64,000 nt of DNA from Camellia lanceoleosa (lineage: Eukaryota; Streptophyta; Magnoliopsida; Ericales; Theaceae), in NCBI GenBank assembly GCA_025200525.1, contig CM045767.1:10275273-10339272 (forward strand), written 5' to 3'. Position 1 is the first letter of the stretch. Each line of letters starts with the position of its first letter. Both the position numbers and the translations under genes were made by a program. Shown here piece after piece: positions 10,986 to 23,047 of the stretch. The notes under the pieces are model-generated. The model was not told where the DNA came from and made no database searches. It saw only the letters and a list, made by a program, of their open reading frames with translations.

Positions 10986-11555
10986 TTTTTTTTTATGGAT
11001 AGTAAAACCTATTTGGTATAACATTTTTTTAAGTTAGAAGTTAATAATCTGGAAAACAAAAATTATCATCCATCTCCCATCTTTCAATTTTTTAAACAAT
11101 CAACTTTTTAAAATTTATTTAGACCTTTAGTTGATTTTTTAATTTTTTTTAACTATTTTAATTGGACTAAAAAATTGTGTTTGAAAATTTAATTGACTTT
11201 TTTTGTAATTTATTTGAAGATTATGAAAAAAAAAAAAAATGATTATGATTTTGATACAACATTTTATCTTATTGATTATTTTAACTTATTTTAATAGACT
11301 ATTTTAACTCAATCCATTTCCTAAACAAAATCTTAAACTATTTTTACTTAATAAATTATACAAAGAAATTACTACACCAAATATTCTGGCATATACTCAT
11401 AAATTATGATAAGGCATAATCATCTTATAAAAGTTGTACCTTCATTGAAAAATTAACTACTTGAAATCGATTAGGCTTAGGAGTCGTGCAACACAGAGGG
11501 GTTGACATTTTTTCAGCGTCAATCTATGCAACCAGGCAACCTTTTCTCTGCCACT
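10986..11555. other. AT-rich intergenic sequence
   Basis: T- and A-rich with no recognisable gene or element. Confidence 0.4.
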
Positions 11556-12397
11556 TAGAGATGACAATTTAAACCCGGCCCGATGGGGATCCGACCCCCC
11601 GACCCTGATTAACACGGGGTTTTCCTGAAAAATACCCCCGACGGGCCGATGACGGTATTAAAAAAAAAATCCCCAATCATTTTCGGGCCGGGGACGGTGA
11701 TAAGTGGTTTGGCCTCGGCCCCGGCCCCGACCCAGTTCCCCGTCCCGTTTCTCCCTGCCTCCCTCTCATTCTTTCATTTCAGATCTAATATAATATACTC
11801 ATCTAATATAATATAATATTATATCTATACTCATCTCTTGCGTTGACTAAAACGGACAGGAACAATTACTTTATATACTCAACATAAATAATAATAAACC
11901 TAATATAATATAATATTATATCTATACTCATATAATATTTACTCATCTCCCTCTCTCTTATCTCAAAACTCATCTAACAATCCCAAAGCCAAAACACACC
12001 TCTCATCTCTCTCATTTCAGATCTCTCTCTCTTCCATCTCAGATCCTCTCTTCCTCCGCCGCCATGGTCGCACTTCGCCGCTTGCTCTCAAGCTCGTTGC
12101 ACCAGAGCTCTCAAGCTTGTGTGTGTGTGTGTGTGAGATAATGATGATGATAATGACGACATAGATCTCATATGTGTGTGTCTGTGTGATGAAGACGACT
12201 CAATTAGCTCTGTAACTCCGTCACCGTCGGAGATTTTTCGGGGTCGGGAAAATTCGATCCCCGTTAGAGAACGTGGGTAGGGGGAGTGAGAGGTTTCTCG
12301 TCGGGGATCGAGGTCGGAAACGGAGAGTTCCATACTTTCAGGGATCGAGGACAGGAAGGACAATCCCCGGTCCCGCCTCGCCCCGTTACCATTCCTA
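11556..12397. mobile_element. Non-autonomous hAT-type element
   Basis: The 842-bp insert is flanked by a perfect 8-bp direct repeat CTGCCACT (11548-11555 and 12398-12405), the hallmark length for hAT. The ends are TAGAGATGACAAT and, inverted, TAGGAATGGTAAC. The subterminal parts are strikingly GC-rich (CCCGGCCCGATGGGGATCC on the left, CCCGGTCCCGCCTCGCCCCG on the right), a pattern common in hAT MITEs. The middle has a TAATATAATATAATATT direct repeat, CT-rich tracts and a TG microsatellite near 12118-12135. No transposase was seen. Confidence 0.75.
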
Positions 12398-13500
12398 CTG
12401 CCACTGAGGTGTTTTTGAATAGATAGTTAAAAATTAACTTTCAAAAAGATAGTTAAAAATTAACTTTTGAATTTTAACTAAGTTTTTGACTTTTATAAAA
12501 AAGTGATTTGAAAAGTTAATAAAAAAATTACTTTTAATTTTTTTATTAATATTTATTTATAATATCATATCATTAAATTATTATTATTTAATGTAAAAAA
12601 TTTATATTTTTACCCATGTAAATATAAAAACACAAAAGATATAATTATAATTTTATATGTAATTTTTTTAGATTTGCCAAATAACTCTGTCAAACTAATT
12701 TTTTTAAAAAACAAACTACATAAGTCTCGTTTGGGAAGTGACTAAAATAGTCAAAAAGTCAATTAAAACACATCACATCACCTCTCTACTTTTCTGCACA
12801 CATTTTCATAAAAAGTCAAAAAGTTACTAAAATAGCCTGTTCCCAAATCAAGCTATAGTCCTCAAAAAAAGAAACAAACTACAAACCTAACTTTTTAGTA
12901 ACAAAAAAAAATTGCGTTTTTGCATCCCAAGGCTTGCTTTGGCAATGTAGCAAAAAATTCGTTTTTAATTTTTTTAGTCAAAAAAAATTAACTTTTTTAC
13001 TCAAATTACTATCCAAAAAGTTAACTTTCTTAACTAAAAATATTAAAAGTCAAATTTTTACCAATTTTCTAAAACATCACCAAAATGCATCCATATAAAA
13101 GCTGCAAAAGGTTGAACACATTTGGAAAATTTGTAAAACGTAAAGTGAAAAATTATATGAGTACCCTCTCTGATCCAATAAGCGGATAAATGAGTCACAT
13201 CAGTTAAAAAGTAAATTTTCTAAGTTAGATGAGATATCTTGATCATTTTATTATGATGTAATATCATAAATAAATATTAATCTAAAAAACAAAAATAACT
13301 TTTTACTAACTTCACAAATTATTTTTTAAAAAAATCAAAAAAATCGAATTAAAATTCAAAAGTAAACTTTTTAATCATTTTTCCAAAACGTATAATAATA
13401 AAAAAAAGGCTGGATTAAAAACCCTCCTTAAAGATATATATACATATATATATATATATATAAGACTGTATTTAAATCCTTAAGAAAAGGGATAAAAATT
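12398..13500. repeat. Dispersed AT-rich repeats (AAAAGTCAAAAAGT family)
   Basis: At about 12722-12850 a MITE-like unit starts TCTCGTTTGGGAAGTGACT and ends AGCCTGTTCCCAAATCAAGC inverted-style, with AAAAGTCAAAAAGTTACTAA inside. Related units occur at 3300-3560, 16830-17050 and 62575-62745. The rest of this interval is AT-rich with an AT microsatellite at about 13432-13463 and no gene. Confidence 0.5.
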
Positions 13501-13539
13501 GAAATCCGCTCAATTAAATTTTAGAGATAATGTAAAATC

Positions 13540-14185
13540 AAGTCAAGGTAAATTCATACGCAAATTCAATACAATTGAAAAACAAAATCTCAAGAACATC
13601 AAGAAAAAGAAAATGTAAAATTGTACCAGGAGACAGGTAGCACGATGCAAAAACACACAATCGTGTGATGCAGCGAGCTGTTTAATTCTGGCAAGAGCAA
13701 ATCGATCTATGCTTCGGAAACATGAACATCTCTCACTTTTGTTTGTTAAAAAACACAGAGAGTTCACCAGTAAGAAGCAACACCCAAATTCATTGTCATC
13801 AAAACCCTAATCACATAATAAAATTTAGCAAATACATACATAGATCTATGAAGATTTATCAAGCCGAGCATGAAACAAACTACGATACCATTAACAAATC
13901 GCAGATGTATAAAGAAAGAATTGTGTCGGCATTGAGATTAAATTTACGCATTCGTTGACACGTCCATCGGCGATCGAAGAACGCAACGCCTTTCGAAAGC
14001 GATTGATGAACCAGAAAAAGTGCTAATCAACAATAATAATTAGACTGAAAGTTTCAGTAAGAAAGGCAAAGATTATGGAATTCTAAAGGACTTGCAAGCG
14101 ACAACTCCACTTACGCACAGCGGCGCTAGGGTTTCTTCTAACAATTCGTCGGCCCCAACGTTTAGCATTTTATAGAGTGAGAGGA
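13540..14185 (-). other. Orphan promoter and 5' leader of a possible translation-related gene
   Basis: On the minus strand a TATA-like CTATAAAATGC (about 14176-14166) is followed by GGGGCC and then GAAACCCTAGCGCC (about 14135-14120). The AAACCCTA telo-box is common in leaders of ribosomal and translation genes. A GT donor follows (GTAAGTGG), then open stretches near 13980-13930 and 13740-13620 with possible donors. I could not assemble a coding sequence or name a product. It may be a truncated gene 5' end left by rearrangement. Confidence 0.35.
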
Positions 14186-14258
14186 TTGAGATGAGGGCAA
14201 TCCCTCAATTTTTTATTTTTTTTAATTCATTTGCAAAATTAATTTTTTATTTTTATTT

Positions 14259-14588
14259 GGATAAATTACAAATATATCCCTTAACGTTTGATTAAGATAC
14301 GAATTAGCTCTATTGTTCTGAAAATTACATTTCATCTCGCAAGGTTTCTAATTTCATAATAAATAGTCTCTTTTATTAAAAAATTATAAAGTCAATTAAC
14401 AGTTTTTAATGATATTAAAAATGTATTTTAATTAATAATTTAAGTAATTTTATTATTGTATAGAAGAGCAATATGAATTTCATTTTTTCAGTTAATTTTG
14501 TTAAATAAAAGGTTATTTATAATTTTTCAAATCATAGAAAACAACCTATATTTTAAACAAACCTTAGGAGGTATATTTGTAATTTACT
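14259..14588. mobile_element. Fold-back MITE, family shared with 22104-22447
   Basis: Begins GGATAAATTACAAATATATCC and ends with the inverse GGAGGTATATTTGTAATTTAC. Internal sequence (CTTTTATTAAAAAATTATAAAG, GTCAATTAACAG) matches the 22104-22447 copy in reverse orientation. No coding capacity. Confidence 0.65.
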
Positions 14589-15763
14589 TTTTTATTTTTA
14601 TTTTTAAAGGCATTTGTAAGGGAAAAATTATGTATATACCTCTCAAAAGATATATATATATATATATCATATCCATTTTATAACTTAAAAAAATTAACAT
14701 AAATCTATACTTTTTGAATCATAACATTAAAAAAAAGAAAAAAAAAAATCATAACCAAACACTACATGAGACATAACTAAACATATCAAAATAATATCAT
14801 AATTAAAGAAGAAAATTGATCATAACTAAAAAAGGAAATTAATCATAAATAAAGATATATATGGTAAGAGATGTGTATTGTAGAATTCTCCTATTTATAA
14901 AAGGGAAAATCAAATGTCAGTGGAGAGTGGAATTTTTTTTTGGGCACTCAATCAAAAAGTTCAAATTTGAATTTCTTTAGTTAAAACCAAACTATCTTCA
15001 TACATTTATTACCATGCTTCTCTCGTTTCTATCTTCAAACTCGTCCAGTCATCTCTCTCTAAATCACATTTCTCTCTCTCTCTCTCTCTCTTTGTTTAAA
15101 CCCAACCAAATCCAAACCTCTTTCTCTCTCTTATCTTCCACTCTTACTTCGTCGACCCTTCTTTCTTAAATAAGAAATTTCAATAGATAGATATTCTAAC
15201 ATATAGATAAGTTAAAATGAGAATTTTAACAGATAGAGAGAAAAAATATAGATATGAAAAAATTCAATAGATCAAATGGTAAATTGCAACATATAGTAAA
15301 ATTTTAAATAGATAAAGGGAAAAAATTAAACAGATAGATATAAATTTGAACAAATATAAGAAAATTTAGTCAAAAAATTTTAACAGATAGAAAATAAATT
15401 TAAACACATAGATATAAATTTGAATAGATAGTCAACGCAAAATCAACAGATAAATTAAGGAGCAAAATTAGAAACAAAATATCCTCTAAAACCAACGAAA
15501 AGACTTCTCACCAAATTATTTCATAAAGAGTGTATCTTTGACCAATAAAAAAAAATATCTATTGAATTTAATGCCTTATATCCTCTTTAGCTTGAATCAA
15601 TAAGAGTAATTTGAGAGCTCTAATTTGAGAACTCTAATGCGATTGTAATGACATGGAAAGTACTTATATGAAGGTGGGACCCACACTCCTCTATCTATCT
15701 CTCCCTACTCTCTCTCTCTCTCTTCCATCTCACTAGAGCTTCATTTAGAGCCTTTAAATTAAA
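14589..15763. repeat. AT-rich spacer with degenerate AATTTTAACAGATAG repeats
   Basis: At 15170-15440 short units such as AATTTTAACAGATAGA, AAATTTGAATAGATAG and TTTAACAGATAGA recur with drift. A TC microsatellite lies at 15069-15092. At about 15610-15750 there is a degenerate GAGAGCTCTAATTTGAGAAC to CACTAGAGCTTCATTTAGAG unit related to the MITE at 19474-19626. No gene. Confidence 0.5.
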
Positions 15764-16027
15764 GGGCAAATTACAAACACCCCCCCTGAGGTTTGATAAA
15801 AATACAAATTTCCCCCTGAGGTTTGAGAAATTACAAATTGCCCCATGAGAGTCAAATTTTCGTAACAAATTAGGAGAAATTAGGGGGGAATCTGTATGAA
15901 AATAAAAACCTCAGGGGGCAATTTGTTATGGAAATATAAACCTCAGGGGGCGGGATGTAATTTCTCAAACCTCAGGGGGGAATCTGTATTTTCACCAAAC
16001 CTCGAGAGGGGTGTTTGTAATTTGCCC
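15764..16027. mobile_element. Mutator-type MITE with GGGCAAATTACAAACACC termini
   Basis: This 264-bp fold-back has ends GGGCAAATTACAAACACC and, inverted, GGGCAAATTACAAACACC. It is packed with CCCCCTGAGGTTTG motifs in both orientations. Flanking TAAATTAAA and TAAATTGAA match at 8 of 9 bases, consistent with a 9-bp duplication. This is a widespread plant MITE type with no coding capacity. Confidence 0.8.
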
Positions 16028-17490
16028 TAAATTGAAGTTATGTATCATTACTCTAGCTTGATTTTATTACCAATTTACTTTTTTTTTTGGGATCAAATTA
16101 ATGAAGGTACAAAATTTCTTTCCATAATTGATTTTATAAATCACTTGTACCTTCATCATTTTGTAATTATTTTTTTTTTACTCTTTATTTTTTTTAATAT
16201 TCTCCCTTTATAAAATTACCTTAAATAACTAAAAATATTTATAAAAGCATTGCAATTCAAGGCAAAAAAATCGATACAATTTTCAAGCCCAATGAAGTAG
16301 GAATCAATTATGATAACAAAAAAAATATTAATTATATTTAGTGCCCTTATTGTTTCATTGAAATATTCGTTCCTTCATTTTTAATTTTTGATTGTAACAG
16401 ACAACCTCCTATATTTTAAGTCAATAATCAATGTGTAATCCTTATGTCAATTTGTTGAAATTTGTCATGTGAGTTAAACATGACTTCTTTCTTTATTTTT
16501 TTTTAGTCCATCTCATTAGCATTCTACACTTTCATCAAAATATTATTTTAGTTTTTATATTTTCACTAACATTTTATTTTTATTCAATTTTAAATTTCAT
16601 CAATCTCGTAAATGATAGATGTAAAAAGGGTGAGATAACAAACTGATTTAAAGTATAAAAATGAATAAATTGATAAAAATATTAGAGTAACAAATATAAC
16701 TAACCCCCAATCCTTCACCAACTATTATCAACCACAACCACTCCTTCTCCTCCTCTATCAATTACAACTGTCCTCTCCTCTTGCTTAAAGAACCCCGAAG
16801 AAAAATTTCTCCCACAAAGAGCCAACTTAGGCCTGGTTTGGGATGATTGAATTTTAGATTAAAAATCAAAAAATCATTAAAAATGTCAAAAAGTCAATAA
16901 ATTATATAAAAAATTTATTTTCTCTCTACTTTTTATACGTTTTTCGTAAAAAATAAAAAAGTTATCATAAACATACTAATTTTTTTTATCTCATATTTTA
17001 ACTAAAAAATTAAAAAATTACTAAAATATCATATTCTCAAATGAGATCTAAAACAAAAAAATCTTGAACTAAAGGTGCCAACTCAATAGCAAAAAGTTGT
17101 AGACAAACTACAAAATTTTATTTATAAAATAGAAAACTGAATTTTACATAAAAATAAAATATCAAAAGTTAATAAATACTGTATTATTTAAATATAAAAG
17201 AGCCTTTTTTCCTTTTTCTTTGTGGTTAGAAAAGAGTCTATGAGAACGCATTAGCTAAAGTTTGGATTCTTCCCATAAACACAAATATAGATCAACAGCA
17301 ACAGAAATGGAACACAAAAACACAAATATTATCATTTTATTTATTGATAATATCACATCCTTGACAACACAGCTCATATGAAGTACAGAGAAAAAATACA
17401 ATGTAGGAAAGGGTAGTAATAGTACTAGCACTAGTAGATAGTAATCGCCTCTTCAAATCAAAGGATATATGACGAGCTTATTGCTTAATA
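16028..17490. other. AT-rich 3' flank of the SEO locus
   Basis: No gene. At about 16830-17050 there is a MITE-like unit (GCCTGGTTTGGGATGATTGA to ATATTCTCAAATGAGATC) of the AAAAGTCAA family. On the minus strand AATAAATAAAATG near 17346-17334 could serve as a polyadenylation signal for the SEO gene just upstream. Confidence 0.45.
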
Positions 17491-17500
17491 GCTCTAGTCA

Positions 17501-18114
17501 TTAATTACAACATCGATACATGATGAACTTCTCCATAGGGCCGCCACATTCAACACAGACAACCCTTTCAAGGATGTTCTCAGCGGTGCAAGACAAAATC
17601 ATATGGTTGCAATGTTCTGGGGTGTGAAGCTCATAAAGCTCATCATTGAGTGCATTCACAAAACCAACCTCTTTAGCATGATCCTTCCATTCTTCAAACT
17701 TGACTAAGCTTTGCAACATGGTGTCACCCTTGGCTTCAGCCATCTCAGCTGTGCCTCGGCTAATCACTGCCCATGGTTGATCATTTCCATCAAAGCTCAG
17801 AAGTGTCATGATCTCTTGCATTATGGAATCGTTCTCTACAGACTTACTGAGTTGTCTCTTGGAATGCCACATGCTTTCTAGCCTCACCCAAAAGAACCAT
17901 ACGTGAGTAGGGTCCGACAATACGTGGCTGAGTTTTTCGAGCAAAATGGTGTTGCTAATCTTCTGAACTGTTCCCCTTGCTTTGCTTTTTCCTACTTACA
18001 GAATCTCCAAGTGGATGTGGCAGTTGCTGCAACAGCTTGTGCTGTTTTGGTAAATCTTCGGATCCATTCCAAGTCATCTCCTCCATACAAGCAAATATAT
18101 TTGTCATCTACAAT
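17501..18114 (-). pseudogene. SEO exon 7, frameshifted, Cys-rich C terminus
   Basis: Starts IVDDKYICLYGGDDLEWIRR after a good TTACTTAG acceptor. The starting frame runs into TAG at 17994-17992. Similarity resumes one frame over with VGKSKARGTVQKISN, which carries its own TAA at 17998-17996 where Tyr is usual, and continues through EKLSHVLSDPTHVWFFWVRL to CVECGGPMEKFIMYRCC and a natural stop at 17501. Confidence 0.85.
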
Positions 18115-18409
18115 CTAAGTAACCAAAAAAAAAAACACATTTTTATAACAAAAATGCTATCTACTACCCGAATTTGAAATCTAGTATATAGATTTAAAGT
18201 AATTGATGTGGAATGATCCTTAGATTGTAAATTTTGAACATTTCTAGGTAAATTTTCTAGATAATACCTAGATGGTGTCAGTTTTTCCAAATTCCTAATG
18301 TTGGCATGTCAAAACTTTCATAATAACAAATGGTTGATAATACTTAGTGGTTGAGGGGAATAAAATGCCTACACTTTCAAGTCTAATACTTATTGTTATG
18401 AATACCTGA

Positions 18410-18690
18410 TAGTTAGGATAAATTTCACTCTTAACTTTTATACTTCGATTAAAATTTCACTTTGGTTCCTATTATTTTAAATTGAACAACAAAATGGTTA
18501 CACTTTAAGTCTAATTAAATTTGGTTCTTCCGTCCATGTTAGAGGTTAAAATTAATGATTTTGGGACACTTGTAAATTTTCTAATATAGAAAAATTAATA
18601 AAAATTTAGACGGAACGATCAAATTAAAACTGGACTTGAAGTGCGGAGACTAAAATTGTTTGAGTTGAGATAATAGGGATATGAAAAATA
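18410..18690. mobile_element. Fold-back MITE in SEO intron 6
   Basis: Left arm AAATTTCACTCTTAACTTTTA, CACTTTGGTTCCTATTATTT, and a degenerate inverse near 18635-18690 (GGAGACTAAAATTGTTTGAG). No coding capacity; the boundaries are approximate and it partly overlaps the non-exonic ORF tail after exon 6. Confidence 0.45.
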
Positions 18691-18714
18691 CAATTTAACT
18701 GAATAGTTAAATAC

Positions 18715-19206
18715 CCAATCAAGGATGGATAGATCAATGGAATCTGCCAATAACTCCATCGTCCAGCGAGTTTCCTTCCAGAGTTCTTTCTCCTTCAAGC
18801 TAGTAAATGGGAAAGCCATGTTTCCCCAAATCCAACACATATGAATTGCATTAGGATGCACAACTTTGCCTTGTGGGTCTAACACCACCAACAGAGCCTT
18901 TTTGTTGAAGTGCCAGACCTCCTTGATGTACTTGATGACTACTGGATCAAACATCAAAGGTTGGTACACCGAGTACCATGATATTGAAGCTTGTCTGGCC
19001 TCAAACTTCTGTTGTTTCTCATCGTTCCAAGGGGTTGTTCTGTCCACGACAGGGAACCAAACAACCTCGTACTGACTCTCTAATGTTGTCGGTTGCTCTT
19101 TTAACATAATGTGTATCTGACAGAGAATGAAATGCTCTTCATTGGAGAGGTCCAAGTCTGAAATGAGTAGCAACACATTCTTGTTCCTTAGAACATCAAT
19201 GCTTAC
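18715..19206 (-). pseudogene. SEO exon 6 (thioredoxin-like region)
   Basis: 164 codons, open, starting VSIDVLRNKNVLLLISDLDL after a CAG acceptor and ending with SILDW before GTATTT. It includes YEVVWFPVVDRTTPW, ARQASISWYSV and NAIHMCWIWGNMAFPF, all conserved SEO motifs. Confidence 0.9.
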
Positions 19207-19473
19207 CTGCATTTTGTCATTCAGAAAGATCAACCACTCTTTTTTATGACCATGAAACCATGTGAATCATAGATTATGGTAAAATTACAACTTACAGTAG
19301 GGAAATGTTCAATTTGGGCCCGTGGACTTACCATGAGCTTTACTTTAACAATTTGATTCGTTAATTTTTTAGAATTTTATGTTTAGATCATTCATTAAAA
19401 AAAATTAAATTGATTTGATAATTGTAACTATATAATTTAATTACAGATGCCTATTCAAAAAAGAATAAAGATT

Positions 19474-19626
19474 GAGAGTTCTAATATTGAATTTCTAAAG
19501 AGAGCTCTAGTGATGTGGCAAGAAGTGAAGCCTATATGTAATGTGATGTGTGTGCCTATGTTTTTGTTTTTTTTTCTATTGCTACATCACTAGAGCTCTC
19601 TTTAGAGCTTTAAAATTAGAGCTCTC
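19474..19626. mobile_element. Fold-back MITE with GAGAGCTCTAA termini in SEO intron 5
   Basis: Terminal arms of about 47 bp: GAGAGTTCTAATATTGAATT on the left and GAGAGCTCTAATTTTAAAGC from the right end inverted, both continuing into AAAGAGAGCTCTAGTGATGT. No clear target duplication was identified. A degenerate relative lies near 15610-15750. Confidence 0.65.
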
Positions 19627-19805
19627 TATATTTGTTGTTCAAAAAATTGAATAGACTATTTTTATAATCATATTTATTGTCCATTTTTTTGGATTTTTTA
19701 TTATAAAATTTTTGTGAAACTAATCATAATATATTTTTTTTAAACTCTACACCAAACATATACTGAGCCAAAGATTTATAATTACGCAAATGAAAATGAG
19801 CAAAC

Positions 19806-19945
19806 CTTTCTCTTAGTAGAACCATCAAAGAGTGGCAACTGATCTTCCTTGGCGGAAACCAGGGCCTTGAGGACGTTCATGTTATCGATGTGTGTTGCCT
19901 CGAAGAGGAGCACAAGCTTCTGAAATGCTTCATTATACTTTTTCT
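19806..19945 (-). pseudogene. SEO exon 5
   Basis: 140 bp reading EKKYNEAFQKLVLLFEATHI, then NMNVLKALVSAKEDQLPLFD and GSTKRK. The acceptor is ATAAAAG with almost no pyrimidine tract, so splicing may be weak. Donor GTTTGC. Confidence 0.85.
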
Positions 19946-20371
19946 CTTTTATATCACACCAATATATATCAGTAATTAACTACTCTACTCTGTATCTGTA
20001 TATGTCAATTCCATTTCATTTACTAATGTCTGTTTATTTGGTATAACTTTTGAGTTGTGTTTGTATATAAGAATTGAATTGGGTAGGGAGTAATAGAGAA
20101 AAAGGAAAAAATATTGGAGAAATGGAAAGTGAGAAAAAATTAACTTATATTTTATTTACATTCCTTTTTTTTTTTTTTTTCACCACAAATATCTACATAA
20201 ATCTTAAATTCAAACCCAGTCTTAAAATTAATAATTAGAAAACAGAAGTTAAAAACACTCCATTTTCAGCTTTAAGATGATTAAGTTTTTTTTGTTCAAC
20301 TTATTTAAGTAAATTTCGCATATATATATTTATAAAGAACACCAAACAAGAATTGTATATTATGATGGGTA

Positions 20372-20900
20372 AATTAAACTTTACCCTCTTGAACTATTAA
20401 TCAGTATCACATTAACCCCCTTAATAACTACAAAAATATTATATTTTGTTACCTAAAACTATTAATTTATATTAATGTGAATCTTCTGTTAAGGATCTAT
20501 TACGTAAATGGATGAAAATTTTATATGTAACTTGCATGTTACATCGCAAATATTGTGTAATGTTTAAAATAACATTATTTTCTGGTTCATCTTCTTCTCT
20601 CTTTTTTTCTTTTTCTTTTTCTTTTTTTAAATATAGCCATGACAATCATAGTGTAGGCACAAAAAAAAAAAAAATCAATTCATTTTAAACATTTTACAAT
20701 ATTTAGGATATTATGTGCCAATGTTTAAACATTTTAAACATATGTGTCATATTTTCATTTATTTATATAACAGATCCTTAACGAAAAGTTCATATTGATA
20801 TAAATTAATAGTTTAATGTCACAAAATATAAAAAAATTTAATTAAAAGAGTAAAGTGGTACTAAGTAATACTTTAAAAAATTAAAGTATAATTTATCTAA
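20372..20900. mobile_element. Long fold-back element in SEO intron 4
   Basis: Inverted arms share TAACAGATCCTTAACGAAAA with TTCTGTTAAGGATCTATTAC, plus GATATAAATTAATAGTTTAA with AAACTATTAATTTATATTAA. The ends are GGTAAATTAAACTTTACCC and, inverted, AGATAAATTATACTTTAATT. Non-coding. Confidence 0.6.
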
Positions 20901-20935
20901 ATACAAATGAAGGGAGTTGAGTTGGGTTCACTAAC

Positions 20936-21045
20936 CAATGTGTTGATAACAAAGAGTCAATTGCTTTTGCAGCTGGCTGTGTATGTTGCTGACCTTATGA
21001 GCCAAGCTGGAAAGCTCTTTCGCCTCTTTAGTCGATGCTATATAC
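20936..21045 (-). pseudogene. SEO exon 4
   Basis: 110 bp reading YIASTKEAKELSSLAHKVSN then IHSQLQKQLTLCYQHI. Acceptor GTGTCAG, donor GTTAGTG, phase 2 in and phase 1 out. No disabling change. Confidence 0.85.
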
Positions 21046-22103
21046 CTGACACCAATGGTAAAATTTAGGAATAATTACACTCACTTCCTATACGATTTAA
21101 AAATAATAAAAAAAGTGAATTTTTATATTTTTAATAAAGTTAAAGGTGTTGAAACTAACATAATAGTAGATAGATAATGAAATAAATAACGATAAATACA
21201 TATTTTAGTAAAAAATATATGAGATAGATAATGAAATAAATAACGATAAATACATATTTTAGTGAAAAATATATGAGAACATCTATTTTTTTATTTATAC
21301 GAATTGCTGATGAAAAATATTCTAAATATTATATGAATTAAAATTTCATTGCAAATTAATATAATTGTATAAAAAAATGTAAGATTACCACTATTTCTCT
21401 CAAATATCAGGCGAAGTGAGTGTAATTTATTTTAAAATTTATTAACACAATTTGTAGTCTTTTTCTATTTAACAATTAAAAATAAAATAAAATAGAACAA
21501 AACTAAATTTTTAGGGGGAAAATCTAGACAAATAAAAATAAACTAAACTATAGGTTAAATTACTGCTGTCCAAAATTTTAGTCGGGACAAATCAAACACA
21601 TTTAAAAAACATTTTACTGCCAATTTTGAGAAAAAAAAAATTAAAAACCAAATATGAAAATACATTTTCCAGAACAGGGCTCTTCACTGGATCTCTCCAA
21701 TATGCTGACATGGGCTTTCCATCTGCTCAGTTTTTAAGTTCTTTATTTGTTAGGTTTATTTTTGTTTTTAATAATTTTTTTTTTTAAAACTTTGAGTAAC
21801 AAAGTTTATTTTTTAAGTTCATAAAAATTAGAAAATGTCAAAATTAAAAAGAAAAAAAGAAAGCACACTAAAAATGTAAAAAAAAAAAAAAAAAAAAAAA
21901 CCATATTTCGTTGAAAAATACCTATAAAAGTTGGGTTATTTTGTCTTCAATGAATTTTTTTTCCAAAATTTAGATTTTTTAATTTTGGAGATTGTCTACT
22001 TTAGATGGAGCTAAAAAGTTTAAAAAATTGACCTGAAAAACAAGAATCAGTCTAAACAAGAAGCCAATTTATAAGCAATAGAGTTTTTTTTATTTAAAAA
22101 GAA

Positions 22104-22447
22104 GGATAAATTACAAATACACCCCCTAAGGTTTGCTTAAAATACGAATTGTCCCTTATGGTTTGAAAAATTACAAATATCTCCCTGTCAAAATTTTTTA
22201 TTTAACAGAATTAATTGAAAAAGTGAAATTTCTAACTGTTCACCTATATAATAATAAAATTATTTGAATTATTAATTGAAATAAAATTTTAACATTCTTA
22301 AAAACTGTTAATTAACTCGATGATTTATTAATAAAAGGACCTATTTGTTATAAAATTAAAAACTTTAGGGCCATAATGTAATTTTTGAAACTATAGGAAT
22401 AATTTGTAATTTAAATAAATCTTAAAAGATGTTTTTATAATTTATCC
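22104..22447. mobile_element. Fold-back MITE in SEO intron 3
   Basis: Ends GGATAAATTACAAATACACC and, inverted, GGATAAATTATAAAAACATC. Interior TTAATTAACTCGATGATTTA and AAAAGGACCTATTTGTTATA match the 14259-14588 copy in the opposite orientation. No coding capacity. Confidence 0.7.
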
Positions 22448-22598
22448 AAAAAAAAAAGAGCCATTTTGATAGGCTAGTTGACAAACAAAGCCGGCCCAAT
22501 CATTTTCTTTTGAGCATGCGGTTCATCAAAACCACATAATATTTCGAGACAATTCAATAATTTTTCGACAATTCAATAAATTTTTGAGTAGAACATAC

Positions 22599-23047
22599 TT
22601 GTGTCTCATGCTAGTAATGTTCATGATTTGCGAAGCACATGTAACAATAATCCGAATCGTCCAGTAAACGGCAGAGGGGGTATGCGCAATGGCGGCTACC
22701 ATCTCCGGCATGGTGGAGGTGATGTACTGAGGTGGAAGCTCCTTGAACTCGACAATGCACTTGGACACATCCATAATGGCCTTGATGAGGTTAGTCAGTG
22801 CCTCAAACGTGGGTTTTAGAGAGTTGGCTTCCTTGAGCAAGTCTGGTGGTTGTTTAAACAGTGTCAAGTACTCGGCAAGCGGGTTGAATTGGTAATGCTG
22901 GTGAACCAGCCACAACTCGCCCCAGTTAATGGAAAATGCTGCTAAGGCTATCACAACCTTGACATCGCATGAGTAGCTAGAGAGTATGTTGAAGAGTGCT
23001 AGAGTAGTTGTGTGAGCATCTGAACCCCTTGAACACTTGCTAGAGAT
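22599..23047 (-). pseudogene. SEO exon 3
   Basis: 449 bp, open throughout, acceptor AACAG, donor GTATGT, ending in phase 2. It contains AHTTTLALFNILSSYS, ALAAFSINWGELWL, LKPTFEALTNLIKAIMDVSK and CIVEFKELPPQYI, the most diagnostic central SEO block. Confidence 0.9.
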
